Assembly (NCBI GenBank): GCA_001603805.1
Contig: LUZY01000011.1
Location: 62,001 to 126,000, forward strand
Origin: Deferribacterales bacterium Deferri_01
GTDB taxonomy: Bacteria > Chrysiogenota > Deferribacteres > Deferribacterales > Geovibrionaceae
Length of the DNA stretch: 64,000 bases
Reading direction: 5' to 3'
The notes under the pieces are model-generated. The model saw nothing but the letters and a program-made list of their open reading frames with translations, was not told the origin of the DNA and ran no database searches. Both the position numbers and the translations under genes were made by a program. Shown here in pieces: positions 17,444 through 26,558 of this stretch. Each line of letters opens with the position of its first letter. The first letter of the stretch is position 1.

Positions 17444-18350
17444 GTTTATTAAGCTCGCGGCTCTTGGCGGCGCAGGCATTGCTGCCGCTCCGCTTGCGGC
17501 GGAAGCTTCTGCTCCCATAGCCGCTCATGAAGATGCCGTGGGTATGCTTTATGACGCCACGCTTTGCGTGGGCTGTAAAGCATGCGTAGCGAGTTGTAAA
17601 AACGTCAACGACATGGATGCGGCTCCCGCTCCCAATGACGCTGACAGACTTTGGGATGCTCCCGAAGACCTCGACTACAGAACAAGAAACATCATAAAAC
17701 TCTATAAAGACGGAGAGGGCGATTTCTCCTACGTGAAGTATCAGTGCATGCACTGCATAAAACCTTCATGCGTTTCTGCCTGCCCGGTTGCGGCAATGCA
17801 GCAGGAACCGGGCAGAGGAATCGTTTTCTACGATAAAGACATATGTATCGGCTGCCGTTACTGCCAGGTTGCCTGCCCGTTCAACATTCCCAAGTTTGAA
17901 TGGCCCAAGGCTTTCCCTAAGATAGTAAAATGCGATCTTTGCAAATTTACCAACCTTAAGGAAAAAGGCATCCCCGCATGCTGTGAGGTTTGCCCCACTA
18001 AAGCGGTGATTTACGGTAAGAGAGAATTCCTCCTTGCTGAAGCAAAGAAGAGACTCGCAGAGCATCCTGAAAAATATCAGAAGGAAATTTACGGCGAGTT
18101 TGAAGTCGGCGGAACAAACGTTATCTATATTGCCGGCGAAAGCTTCGACAACCTCGGTTTCAGAGAGCTTGAGTTTGACTCAAACGCTGCTTTCTCCGAG
18201 AACATTCAGCACACGATTTACAAAGGCTTCGTAGCGCCTGTGGCTCTTTACGGTTTCCTTGCTTTCGTAGCTCTTAAAAACCGCAAAAACCATGGTCACG
18301 GTCATGGACACGATGCCAAACATGAGGGTAAAGATGGTTCCGAAAAGTAA
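17424..18350 (+). CDS. hybA: Hydrogenase ferredoxin-type subunit (HybA-like)
   Basis: A 308-residue periplasmic four-cluster ferredoxin that carries electrons from the small subunit to the membrane quinone reductase HybB. Tat signal TRREFIKLAALGG at the N-terminus; four Cys-rich motifs follow (CVGCKACVASCK, CMHC...CVSACP, CIGCRYCQVACP, CDLC...CCEVCP). A C-terminal hydrophobic anchor (VAPVALYGFLAFVAL) precedes a His-rich tail. There are two adjacent ATG codons; the second has the better spacing from AAGGAGG. The gene overlaps the end of the small-subunit gene by 20 bases, indicating coupled translation. Confidence 0.93.
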   Translation: MKKTRREFIKLAALGGAGIAAAPLAAEASAPIAAHEDAVGMLYDATLCVGCKACVASCKNVNDMDAAPAPNDADRLWDAPEDLDYRTRNIIKLYKDGEGDFSYVKYQCMHCIKPSCVSACPVAAMQQEPGRGIVFYDKDICIGCRYCQVACPFNIPKFEWPKAFPKIVKCDLCKFTNLKEKGIPACCEVCPTKAVIYGKREFLLAEAKKRLAEHPEKYQKEIYGEFEVGGTNVIYIAGESFDNLGFRELEFDSNAAFSENIQHTIYKGFVAPVALYGFLAFVALKNRKNHGHGHGHDAKHEGKDGSEK

Positions 18351-19533
18351 TGAATATATGGCTCTGCACCGTGAGAAGATTCTCACCCCTTCGTTTTGGG
18401 TGCTTCTCACGTTTACGGTAATCGGCTTTTACTGCATTGGTCTCCGTTATGTAATGGGTATCGGTGCGGTGAGTAACCTTTCGGACGGTTTCCCATGGGG
18501 TATCTGGATTGCTTACGACGTTGCCACCGGTACGGCTCTTGCCTGCGGCGGTTATGCTCTTGCGATCGTGATCTATATTATGAACGGCTGGAAATACCAC
18601 CCCCTTATCCGTTCTGCGATTGTTACCTCTCTTTTCGGTTATGCCCTTGCAGGCTTCTCCGTTATGGTTGACCTTGGAAGGTACTGGAACGCTTACAGCT
18701 TTTTCATACCTTCACGCTGGCAGGTAAACTCGGTAATGTTCGAGGTTGCAGTCTGCGTCATGGCTTATAACGTGGTTCTTGCGATTGAACTTCTTCCCGC
18801 AATTCTGGAAAGATTTGTTCATTCCACAAATCCCCGTTTTCCGAAACTGAAAGAGTTTGCCAGAAAAATATACCCGAAACTTGATAAAGTGCTTATTTTC
18901 TTCATCATTCTGGGTATTACTCTTCCCACAATGCACCAGTCTTCGCTGGGCTCTATGATGATAATTGCAGGTTCTAAGCTGAACCCTATATGGCAGACGG
19001 GCTTCCTCCCGATCCTTTTCCTCATTAACGCCATGTACATCGGCTATTCTGTAATTATTTTCGAGTCTACCCTTTCGTCTGTTGCTTTCGGAAGACCCTT
19101 TGAGAAAGAAGTAAGGATAATCGCCAAAGTTATCCCCTACCTTACTGCTGCATGGCTCATAATTCGCTTTGCAGATCTCTACTACAGAGGTCATCTTTCA
19201 ACAGCATTTTCAGGGGACTACTATTCCAAGATGTTCCTTGCCGAAACCCTGCTCATAGCAGGCGGTGCTTACATGCTGACATGGAAACATTTCAGAATGT
19301 CACCCAGATGGGTTTTTGTTTCCGCTGTAATGCTCTGCGTGGGCGGTTCATGGTACAGGTTCAGTGTTTACATCATCGGCTTCAACCCCGATAAGGGATG
19401 GGCTTACTTCCCCTCACTGCCTGAGTTTTTCATCACCCTCGGTCTCGTGGCTTTTGAAATTCTCGGCTACATGGTGCTGGTAAAAATGTTCCCGATCATG
19501 CCCAACCTTGAAGGGCACAAAAAGAGCGCTTAA
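18334..19533 (+). CDS. hybB: Hydrogenase membrane subunit, NrfD family (HybB-like)
   Basis: A roughly 400-residue polytopic membrane protein of the NrfD/HybB family, expected to hand electrons from HybA to menaquinone. About ten hydrophobic segments are visible, with polar conserved positions such as DLGRYWN and MHQSSLGSM that are characteristic of HybB. The start is the ATG with GAGGGTAAAG upstream, 14 codons inside the longest frame; it overlaps the hybA end by 17 bases. Hyb-type enzymes can be coupled to the proton motive force in E. coli; whether that applies here is inference. Confidence 0.92.
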   Translation: MVPKSNEYMALHREKILTPSFWVLLTFTVIGFYCIGLRYVMGIGAVSNLSDGFPWGIWIAYDVATGTALACGGYALAIVIYIMNGWKYHPLIRSAIVTSLFGYALAGFSVMVDLGRYWNAYSFFIPSRWQVNSVMFEVAVCVMAYNVVLAIELLPAILERFVHSTNPRFPKLKEFARKIYPKLDKVLIFFIILGITLPTMHQSSLGSMMIIAGSKLNPIWQTGFLPILFLINAMYIGYSVIIFESTLSSVAFGRPFEKEVRIIAKVIPYLTAAWLIIRFADLYYRGHLSTAFSGDYYSKMFLAETLLIAGGAYMLTWKHFRMSPRWVFVSAVMLCVGGSWYRFSVYIIGFNPDKGWAYFPSLPEFFITLGLVAFEILGYMVLVKMFPIMPNLEGHKKSA

Positions 19534-19553
19534 ATTTTTCAGGAGATTAAATA

Positions 19554-21236
19554 ATGGGAAAAAGAATAACGATTGACCCTATTACCCGTATAGAAGGACA
19601 CCTCAGAATTGATGTAGAGGTTGACGGCGGAAAAGTTACTAAGGCATGGTCCTCTGCACAGATGTGGAGAGGAATCGAAAAAATTCTTCAGGGACGTGAC
19701 CCCAGAGACGCATGGGTTTTTTCTCAGAGATTCTGCGGCGTTTGCACAACTGTTCACGCAATAAGCTCAATCCGCTCACTTGAGGCGGCTATGAATGTTG
19801 ATGTTCCTGTTAACGGTCAGCTTATAAGAAACATGATGATTGCACAGCACTCTGTACAGGATCATATTGTGCATTTCTATCACCTTTCAGCTCTTGACTG
19901 GGTTGATATAGTTTCTGCTCTTTCTGCAGATCCTAAGAAAACAGCTGCGATCGCTCAGAGCCTTTCTGACTGGCCCGGAAACAGTGTAACTGAATTTGCT
20001 GCTGTTAAGGAAAAACTTAAAAGCTTCGTAGCAACAGGCAAACTGGGAATATTCGGCTCAGGATACTGGGGACACCCTGCAATGAAACTCAGCCCCGAAG
20101 TAAACCTTCTGGCTGTGGCTCACTACCTCAAAGCACTTGACTACCAGCGCAAAGCTTCTCAGGTTGTTGCTATCCTCGGCGGTAAAGACCCGCATATCCA
20201 GAACCTCTGCCTCGGTGGCGTTGCTACTGCTATCAACCCTGACGGTATGGCTGCACTTAATATGGAAAGGTTTGCCCAGCTTCGTGCGCTTATGGTTGAA
20301 ACAAGAGACTTCGTTAAAAAAGTTCTCTACCCTGATGTTGTTGCAATCGGTTCCATGTACAAAGACTGGTTTAAATACGGTAAAGGCGTTAACAACTACC
20401 TTGCTGTACCCGAATTCCCTGTCGATGAAAAAATGACTCAGTTTGACATGAACGGCGGTATAGTCTTCAACAGTGATTTCAGTAAAATGAGAGTGATGAA
20501 AGATCACAAAGACTCTTACCTGCTTGAAAATACTACAGAGTCTGTTGCCCGTGCATGGTATAAAGACGACAAACCCAGAAATCCTTTTGATGGCGGAGAT
20601 GAACCTCATTACACTGATTTCGATGAAAACGGTAAATACTCATGGTCAAAAGCTCCGAGATTGTCAGATCTTCCTGTTCAGGTCGGACCTATTGCGCAGA
20701 TCCTTACATCATACTATAATAAAGATAAAGAAGTTGTTGACCTTGTTAACTCAACAATTAAGACCCTTGGCATCAGCCTAGGCGATCTTGAGTCAACTAT
20801 GGGAAGACATGTTACAAGAGCTATACGCTCAGTAATAATGGCTGAAAAGTCACTTAAATATCTTGATATGCTCATAGACAACCTTGCAAAAGGTGAAACA
20901 GCATATGCTAACCACGTTGAAATGCCTATGGGTGAATACAGAGGCGTTGGCTTCCACGAGGCTCCCAGAGGAACACTTTCACACTGGATAGTGATTAAGG
21001 ATAAGAAAATCGCCAACTATCAGGCGGTTGTTCCTTCAACATGGAACGCAGGTCCCAGAGATGAAAAAGGACAGGCCGGACCCTATGAGGCAAGCCTTGT
21101 TGGTAACCCTGTTGCTGATGCTCATCAGCCCCTTGAAGTTATCAGGACTATTCACTCATTCGACCCCTGCATTGCGTGCGCAGTTCATTCTGTTGACCCT
21201 GAAGGAAAAGAACTTACCAGCATAAAAGTTAGATAA
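19554..21236 (+). CDS. hybC: [NiFe] hydrogenase large (catalytic) subunit
   Basis: A 560-residue catalytic subunit that binds the NiFe(CN)2CO site and splits H2. The N-terminal nickel motif RFCGVCTTVH gives C61 and C64; the C-terminal motif DPCIACAVH gives C539 and C542 and ends at His545, leaving a 15-residue tail for cleavage by the HybD-type endopeptidase encoded downstream. The ribosome site AGGAGA is 8 bases before the ATG. It has no signal of its own and should be exported with the Tat-tagged small subunit. None of the hyp maturation genes lie in the window. Confidence 0.97.
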   Translation: MGKRITIDPITRIEGHLRIDVEVDGGKVTKAWSSAQMWRGIEKILQGRDPRDAWVFSQRFCGVCTTVHAISSIRSLEAAMNVDVPVNGQLIRNMMIAQHSVQDHIVHFYHLSALDWVDIVSALSADPKKTAAIAQSLSDWPGNSVTEFAAVKEKLKSFVATGKLGIFGSGYWGHPAMKLSPEVNLLAVAHYLKALDYQRKASQVVAILGGKDPHIQNLCLGGVATAINPDGMAALNMERFAQLRALMVETRDFVKKVLYPDVVAIGSMYKDWFKYGKGVNNYLAVPEFPVDEKMTQFDMNGGIVFNSDFSKMRVMKDHKDSYLLENTTESVARAWYKDDKPRNPFDGGDEPHYTDFDENGKYSWSKAPRLSDLPVQVGPIAQILTSYYNKDKEVVDLVNSTIKTLGISLGDLESTMGRHVTRAIRSVIMAEKSLKYLDMLIDNLAKGETAYANHVEMPMGEYRGVGFHEAPRGTLSHWIVIKDKKIANYQAVVPSTWNAGPRDEKGQAGPYEASLVGNPVADAHQPLEVIRTIHSFDPCIACAVHSVDPEGKELTSIKVR

Positions 21237-21244
21237 TACAAATA

Positions 21245-21276
21245 AAACAGGGCAGGCGGGTTCACCTGCCTTGTTT
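21245..21276 (+). terminator. Terminator after the hydrogenase large subunit
   Basis: 12-bp stem (one G-U) with an 8-base loop, followed by TTTT. It lies between the large subunit and its maturation protease, so it may reduce expression of the latter relative to the structural genes. Confidence 0.75.
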
Positions 21277-21319
21277 TTTCAGCGGCGGTTTATTCCGCAA
21301 TGATTAATACGGAGCAGTT

Positions 21320-21799
21320 ATGAACGTACTTGTATTCGGCGCAGGAAACATTTTGCTTGGTGACGAAGGTTTCGGAGTGCATATGATCCGCCACATGGAA
21401 GATAATTTCGAGGCATCGGAAAACGTGGAACTCTATGATGGCGGTACGATGGGTATTTTTGCTACTCATAAACTGGAAGAAGCCGAGCATATAATTATTA
21501 TAGACACTCTGGACACAGACGGCGAACCAGGGGAGATACGTACCTACGAGCTTGATGACATCAGGCTCAACAGGATTCCCGCCAAGATGTCTCCTCATCA
21601 GATAGGTTTGCAGGAAGTGTTGCTGATAAGCGAAGTGCGTGGTAAAGTGCCCGAAAGTGTTAAGTTTCTGGGCATAATCCCCAAATCGCTTGAAGGGAGT
21701 GTTGATCTCAGCCCTGAATTACAGGAAAAAGTTGCGGTCGTTGAAAAGCTCCTGCTTGTTGAACTTGCCACTTTCGGCATCACCCTGAAAAGGAAGTAA
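21320..21799 (+). CDS. hybD: Hydrogenase maturation endopeptidase (HybD-type)
   Basis: A 159-residue nickel-dependent endopeptidase that trims the C-terminus of the large subunit after NiFe-site assembly. The three metal ligands known from E. coli HybD (E16, D62, H93) fall at the same residue numbers here: GDEGFG (E16), IIDTLDTDGEPG (D62) and SPHQIGL (H93). It lies 84 bases after the large subunit behind a terminator, so it is the last gene of the cluster, expressed by read-through or from a small promoter. Weak ribosome site (GGAGCAGTT) before the ATG. Confidence 0.95.
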   Translation: MNVLVFGAGNILLGDEGFGVHMIRHMEDNFEASENVELYDGGTMGIFATHKLEEAEHIIIIDTLDTDGEPGEIRTYELDDIRLNRIPAKMSPHQIGLQEVLLISEVRGKVPESVKFLGIIPKSLEGSVDLSPELQEKVAVVEKLLLVELATFGITLKRK

Positions 21800-21826
21800 T
21801 TTCTTTTCAGAGCAATATAAGAACAT

Positions 21827-21858
21827 AAAACGGGCATTCCTGAGGGGATGCCCGTTTT
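21827..21858. terminator. Bidirectional terminator
   Basis: 11-bp stem AAAACGGGCAT / ATGCCCGTTTT with a 10-base loop, flanked by A and T runs on both sides. It serves the convergent hybD and DUF4412-like genes. Confidence 0.85.
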
Positions 21859-21863
21859 TGCGT

Positions 21864-22604
21864 TTACTGGTTTATAATCTGGCTCATCAGGTCTTTCATC
21901 TTCACCATATTAAGACCTGACGGAAGCTGAAATTTTTCTGAAGGTATGTTTCCTTTTTTTACGGAAGTGACTTCGCTCACATCATCTTTATTCCCTCCGC
22001 CAAAGTCAGGCAGGCGGCTCTTCTCAAATAAAGCGAACCCTTTGGAGGCGTATGAGGAGACCTCGTTTTCCACAACCTCTTCCGGATTCATAAAAAACGG
22101 GGGAGTATTATTAACAATACTCAGAAATGATGCTATATCCACCTCTTTGGCTATTTCATCCAGAAGCTGCTTTGAGTAGCAAAGTTCTGTTGAAATATTC
22201 ATTCCGGAGAGGGAGAGAAAAACACGTTCACAAGGGTAGCCCGCGTAAGTTCCTTTTCCTTTCTGCTCTGTCTTAACTTTGAGTTTTTTGATCTCTTCAT
22301 TCTGCTTTTTGTAATAATCGTCCTTAGTTATGTCCAGAATTTGTGCGGCAGCCATTTTCTGCATCTCTTTCATGTCATCAAATGTGCCGAACATTACCAT
22401 TTCACTTTCATAATCCACTGTGTAGACGATTTTTTTTCTGATATCTATCAGCGTGTCCAGTTTTCCGTCAGAAAAAGAGGCGATAAGTCCGTTTTGAAAA
22501 TAACTTACAGATTCTCCATCCGTGAGCTTTTCTGTTATAGTTATGCCTGCATGAACCTGAAAAGTGTACAAAAGCAGGAAAACAAGGAGCAGCGTTTTTT
22601 TCAT
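21864..22604 (-). CDS. Secreted protein of unknown function (DUF4412-like)
   Basis: A 246-residue exported protein. The N-terminus (MKKTLLLVFLLLYTFQVHA) is a signal peptide ending in an AHA-like cleavage site. The body has a pattern I associate loosely with DUF4412: short beta-rich repeats such as KIVYTVDYESEMVMFG, then a central Lys-rich helix and GYPCERVFLSLSG. I chose the ATG with GGAGG 7 bases upstream, which starts right at the signal peptide. Function is unknown and no operon partner is evident. Confidence 0.7.
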   Translation of the reverse strand: MKKTLLLVFLLLYTFQVHAGITITEKLTDGESVSYFQNGLIASFSDGKLDTLIDIRKKIVYTVDYESEMVMFGTFDDMKEMQKMAAAQILDITKDDYYKKQNEEIKKLKVKTEQKGKGTYAGYPCERVFLSLSGMNISTELCYSKQLLDEIAKEVDIASFLSIVNNTPPFFMNPEEVVENEVSSYASKGFALFEKSRLPDFGGGNKDDVSEVTSVKKGNIPSEKFQLPSGLNMVKMKDLMSQIINQ

Positions 22605-22699
22605 ATATTCCTCCGCAAATGAGCGCAATATTCCATCATATACTGCGTATTTTTCAGGTGCAAGGGGATTAAGGGGGATTTTTTACGTTTCTTGCAGGT

Positions 22700-24379
22700 T
22701 TATTGACTGTAAAATAGAAAATTTTCAATTCTCAAAGCATCATCACTTCTTCCACCGAAAGTGAAGCCAAAGCGGAAATTGTTCATCCTTTCGTCATCAT
22801 TGTCCATGCAGTAAAATGCAGACGGCTGCTCCTTTGTGTAGCTTTTAGTGGTATCTGAGCAGTTCTCACAGTCAACCCAGAGCTTCATCAGCATATAATT
22901 CCCGTCTGCGGACTTTGATGTACAGGAACCCTCTGAGTAGCCGGGATGAATTTCAAGACGCACAGGATGCGATTCTGTATCTTCAAGCCAGTTGATTTTG
23001 CGTGGCGTAGGAAAAGCACAGCCCGGATCATCGGGGCATGATGGAATCGCCGTATCAAGGTGTCTCCCCAGACAGATCTTTTTGCCGCCTGAGGGGAAAA
23101 TGCAAGGGACAAAAGCTATATGGTTTGGTGAAGGGGCAAGCATGTAATCCATAATTCTGTTCGGGAACAGATCCGTTTCCAGTATAATTCCGCTTCCGCC
23201 GAAACTTAAACCTCCATAACCCAGATCAGAGGAGCCGGACTGACCGCAGCCTGCATCCTCCGGCTTGTATTCGGCAGGAATAAAAGCCATGCCGAAGCCG
23301 GGAAAGGACGAGCCGAGGCTATGTGGGTCATTGTCAGTATAGAGCGTCCGCACCTCGTAGTAGAAGCTTATAATGCCATTTACAGCAAACTCCAATCCGT
23401 ACCATACACATTCTGATTCGGAACTGAGTGTCGAGTTGACCTGAAAGCTTGTAACTTCATCGTCATCGTTGGTTTCCAGACTGATATTTTCGCCTGTTCC
23501 GCCCGATTTGGTCAGCACAATCACATCGTTAATGTTCATTTTGGAGGCTTCTGCTGTTTCCTCTATTATAGCTTCAGGGTTGAATGGTACTGCAAAAACG
23601 GCGGTTGTCCGTCTGTCCGCCCTGAGTGCATGGACCTTGATTTCTCTGACTGACGGCGAGCTTATGTTCTGTGCAAAAGATGAGATGATAAATGATGGTG
23701 ACTCCGTGAAATCAGATTCAGCGGAGCAGCTTGTGCTTATATTGAGTATTGCTGAGGTTTCCTGATCAGCTTCGGCACACCATTTCTCCGCAGGAGGCAG
23801 GGAATGGATTTCTGCTGTGTACAGGCTTCCGCCGTTCACGGGAGGAATGTTCTCTGTTATAATTTTCAGCGGGCTGCCGCACCCTGCATAATTAATTACC
23901 TCATTAACAGATGTCCATGCGGCTTTGTCATCATTGGAACCGGGGAAAAACCTTACTGATGTCAAATCAGCAGACAGAGAAAATACTCCGTCCTGTCCGG
24001 CACTTATCGCAACAACTGCCGCATTGGTTAATATTTCACTGTCCGAGCAGTCTTCATTCTTACACAGTATAAGCGGTATGCCTTCAATGTTTGAGCAGAT
24101 ATCTGCTGAATCAGCGGTGACTATCTTTAGATTCCTGCCGTAACCATCCGTAGTGTCAGCAAAAAAGGATGCTGGGGGGATAATGCTGCCTGATGCCGCC
24201 TGTGCTGATGTTTTAAGAAGAATCTCACTGATAGCGGCTTCGGTTTTTCTTTCCGCTTCAAAATGCCGTGCGCTGTTTATCATTGCGTAGCCAAAGGATG
24301 ACAATGCTCCTATAACCGCAAGGACGAAAACCAGCTCTATAAGCGAAAAGCCTCTGGATGAAAAATGGTCGGCATTCAT
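22700..24379 (-). CDS. Large pseudopilin-like protein with a lectin-like C-terminal region
   Basis: A 559-residue protein with a type IV prepilin leader: 10 residues ending in Gly, then FSLIELVFVLAVIGALSSFGYAM, a standard N-methylation motif and hydrophobic stalk. It would be cut after Gly10 by a prepilin peptidase. Ordinary pseudopilins have 150-250 residues; this one adds about 350. The C-terminal half, with paired cysteines and stretches like SFPGFGMAFIPAEY and LRIENFLFYSQ, looks like a beta-sandwich of the concanavalin/L-type lectin class, so it may be a tip adhesin or minor pilin. It is transcribed divergently from another pseudopilin gene. No pilus assembly ATPase or platform gene is nearby. 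Confidence 0.75.
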   Translation of the reverse strand: MNADHFSSRGFSLIELVFVLAVIGALSSFGYAMINSARHFEAERKTEAAISEILLKTSAQAASGSIIPPASFFADTTDGYGRNLKIVTADSADICSNIEGIPLILCKNEDCSDSEILTNAAVVAISAGQDGVFSLSADLTSVRFFPGSNDDKAAWTSVNEVINYAGCGSPLKIITENIPPVNGGSLYTAEIHSLPPAEKWCAEADQETSAILNISTSCSAESDFTESPSFIISSFAQNISSPSVREIKVHALRADRRTTAVFAVPFNPEAIIEETAEASKMNINDVIVLTKSGGTGENISLETNDDDEVTSFQVNSTLSSESECVWYGLEFAVNGIISFYYEVRTLYTDNDPHSLGSSFPGFGMAFIPAEYKPEDAGCGQSGSSDLGYGGLSFGGSGIILETDLFPNRIMDYMLAPSPNHIAFVPCIFPSGGKKICLGRHLDTAIPSCPDDPGCAFPTPRKINWLEDTESHPVRLEIHPGYSEGSCTSKSADGNYMLMKLWVDCENCSDTTKSYTKEQPSAFYCMDNDDERMNNFRFGFTFGGRSDDALRIENFLFYSQ

Positions 24380-24467
24380 GTGAGCCTCATAGTGGATGAC
24401 AGGAAATAAGAATTATTATAAAATTAAACATTATCAGTCAATTAACGTTACGGGATACTGGTTTTCA

Positions 24468-25427
24468 ATGCGTTCAGAAACAAAAGGCTTCACGCTGATT
24501 GAGCTTGCGATAGTTTTGGTAATTATAGGTTTTGCCCTTGCTTCGGGGAGCAGTCTTCTTGCGCTCGCAGTTAAAAAGAAATCAGCAGAAACTGATTCTG
24601 CAAGACTGGTTTCCGCAAAAAATTCTCTTTTTTCCCACAGCGCCCTGAATGGAACACTGCCGGAAAAGGAAGGTTTCGCTCCGGCTGTTTCCTATTCATC
24701 CGACTTCGGCGGACGGGCAGTGGCATATATTTATGATGATACACTGACAGAGGAATCAGGCAGTGCAGAAGCCGTTTGCCGGAGAAGAACCTCAAAACTG
24801 GAACTAAGAAAATGCCGTGATGTCGGCTGCACAGATTACTCCGTTGTCCGCAATATCGCTTTTGTAACAGTAAGCGGCGGGGCGAATGCAAATATACAAA
24901 CCGGTGCTGATGAAGCAGGAATAGTCCGCATTTATGTTCAGGGAGACACAGTGGACGATTATCCTGCTGACGGTGTGAAGAAGCAGGCTTATGATGATAT
25001 TGCCGAATGGGTTACTCTGGGTGAGCTTCAGGCAAGGAGCGGGTGCGCCGGTTACAGGCTTAGGATTCTTAACAGCGAGCTTCCCGCTGCATATACCGCA
25101 AGAGCCTACAGGGCAAATTTTTTTGCTGACGGAGGTGTTCCCGCAAACGGACGCAAATACAAATGGTGTCTGGATGATTCAGGGCTTATGAGCGCCGGTG
25201 TTCTTAAATTTACATCTGCAAATCTGGATATAAAAATCTCCTCCGACTGCCGGAATGAAACTGAAGTCTCATGGACTTCAGGAGACAATGTCAGCATCAC
25301 AGGGACTCCGCCCTCCGGCAGCGGCGGTTCATATTATATCAGCGTCTGGGTAAGAGATAATAATGACCAGAGCGGCAACGATGACAGCATCGCTAATAAA
25401 AGATTTGTCCTCACCATATCCGAATAA
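24468..25427 (+). CDS. Pseudopilin-like protein
   Basis: A 319-residue protein with a short prepilin leader (7 residues, ending ...TKG) then FTLIELAIVLVIIGFALASGSS, the class III signal of type IV pilins and pseudopilins. I placed the start at the ATG that yields this short leader; a longer frame would put 24 unrelated residues in front. Six cysteines in pairs (AEAVCRRRT, LRKCRDVGC, SGCAG, YKWCLDD, SSDCRNE) suggest disulfides. The C-terminus with WTSGDNVSITG...SYYISVWVRDN resembles an Ig/cadherin-like fold. The divergent partner has the same class of leader, so the two may be minor components of one pilus or secretion pseudopilus. Confidence 0.78.
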   Translation: MRSETKGFTLIELAIVLVIIGFALASGSSLLALAVKKKSAETDSARLVSAKNSLFSHSALNGTLPEKEGFAPAVSYSSDFGGRAVAYIYDDTLTEESGSAEAVCRRRTSKLELRKCRDVGCTDYSVVRNIAFVTVSGGANANIQTGADEAGIVRIYVQGDTVDDYPADGVKKQAYDDIAEWVTLGELQARSGCAGYRLRILNSELPAAYTARAYRANFFADGGVPANGRKYKWCLDDSGLMSAGVLKFTSANLDIKISSDCRNETEVSWTSGDNVSITGTPPSGSGGSYYISVWVRDNNDQSGNDDSIANKRFVLTISE

Positions 25428-25520
25428 ATCCTGACTTTTCACACAAGATTTCTGTTTATAAAATTTCCCTTACATGTTAAAAATCAAACAATAATTTAAA
25501 TAATTGCTGGAGGAGATAGT

Positions 25521-26513
25521 ATGAAAGCCGTACTCTTAAGTGGATTTGGCGGAGTTGATGTTCTTAAGGTAGGTGAAGCTGAGAAACCTGTTCCGAAAGA
25601 GAACGAGGTATTGATAAAAGTGGCTGCCACTTCGATAAACAGACCTGATCTTGTACAGAGAGAAGGCAAGTACCCGCCTCCTCCCGGAGATTCTGAAATT
25701 CTCGGACTTGAAGTTGCCGGTGTTATAGAGCAGCTGGGTTCTCAGGTCACCGGCTGGAAGGTTGGAGACAGGGTAATGACCCTTGTGGGCGGAGGCGGTT
25801 ACGCCGAATATGCCGTTGCTTATGCCGAACACCTTATGCCTATTCCTGATAACATGAGCTATGAACAGGCTGCTTGCGTCTGCGAATCATACATTACCGC
25901 TTTTCTGAATGTTTTCATGATTGGAGGCTTTCAGGATGGTGAAACCGCAATTTTTCACGGAGGCGGAGGCGGTGTGAATACTGCTGCGATTCAGCTTTCC
26001 AATGCGCTTACCCCCAATTCAAAATACATAGTAACTGTTGCTCCCGATAAAGAGGCAAAGGTTAAAGAACTCGGTGCATCTCTCACGGTAAATTTCCGTG
26101 AAGTGTCTGATTTTTCAGATATGGTAAAGGAGTTTACGAATAAAAAAGGCGTAAACCTTATTCTCGATCATGTCGGGGCAAAGTATCTTTCTCCCAATAT
26201 GAATTCACTCGCCTATGCAGGCAGACTGGTTATAATCGGCGTTACCAGCGGCATAAAGGCTGAACTGAACCTTGCTCTTATGATGGTTAAACGCCAGCAG
26301 ATCATAGGTTCCGTTCTCCGCTCCAGACCGGTATCGGAGAAGGGTGATATAGTGAAGGAATTCACAAGAAGGGCTCTTCCCAAGTTCGCCGACGGCAGCA
26401 TCGTTCCCATCATCTATAAGGTTTTCCCCATAGAAGATATTGTGGAAGCACATAAAACTATGGAAGAGGACAAGCATTTCGGCAAAATCGTCCTCAAAAT
26501 AGCTGACTTATAA
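25521..26513 (+). CDS. NADPH:quinone oxidoreductase / zinc-type alcohol dehydrogenase family (PIG3-like)
   Basis: A 330-residue medium-chain reductase without the structural zinc cysteines, matching the quinone oxidoreductase/PIG3 subgroup. Signature segments are NRPDLVQREGKYPPPPGDSEILGLEVAGVI, GDRVMTLVGGGGYAEY and a Rossmann part FHGGGGGVNTAAIQL. (The first of these is quoted only as a reference point; its key residues are around 40-70.) Such enzymes reduce quinones or enones with NADPH. A ribosome site GGAGGA lies 8 bases before the ATG. The gene stands alone and ends at a terminator shared with the kinase gene opposite. Confidence 0.88.
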   Translation: MKAVLLSGFGGVDVLKVGEAEKPVPKENEVLIKVAATSINRPDLVQREGKYPPPPGDSEILGLEVAGVIEQLGSQVTGWKVGDRVMTLVGGGGYAEYAVAYAEHLMPIPDNMSYEQAACVCESYITAFLNVFMIGGFQDGETAIFHGGGGGVNTAAIQLSNALTPNSKYIVTVAPDKEAKVKELGASLTVNFREVSDFSDMVKEFTNKKGVNLILDHVGAKYLSPNMNSLAYAGRLVIIGVTSGIKAELNLALMMVKRQQIIGSVLRSRPVSEKGDIVKEFTRRALPKFADGSIVPIIYKVFPIEDIVEAHKTMEEDKHFGKIVLKIADL

Positions 26514-26525
26514 GTAGAAATAATA

Positions 26526-26553
26526 AAACCCTTCCTTGAAAAAGGAGGGGTTT
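26526..26553. terminator. Bidirectional terminator
   Basis: 12-bp stem AAACCCTTCCTT / AAGGAGGGGTTT (one G-U) with a 4-base loop, between the convergent quinone oxidoreductase and PAS kinase genes. Confidence 0.75.
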
Positions 26554-26558
26554 GTTTT

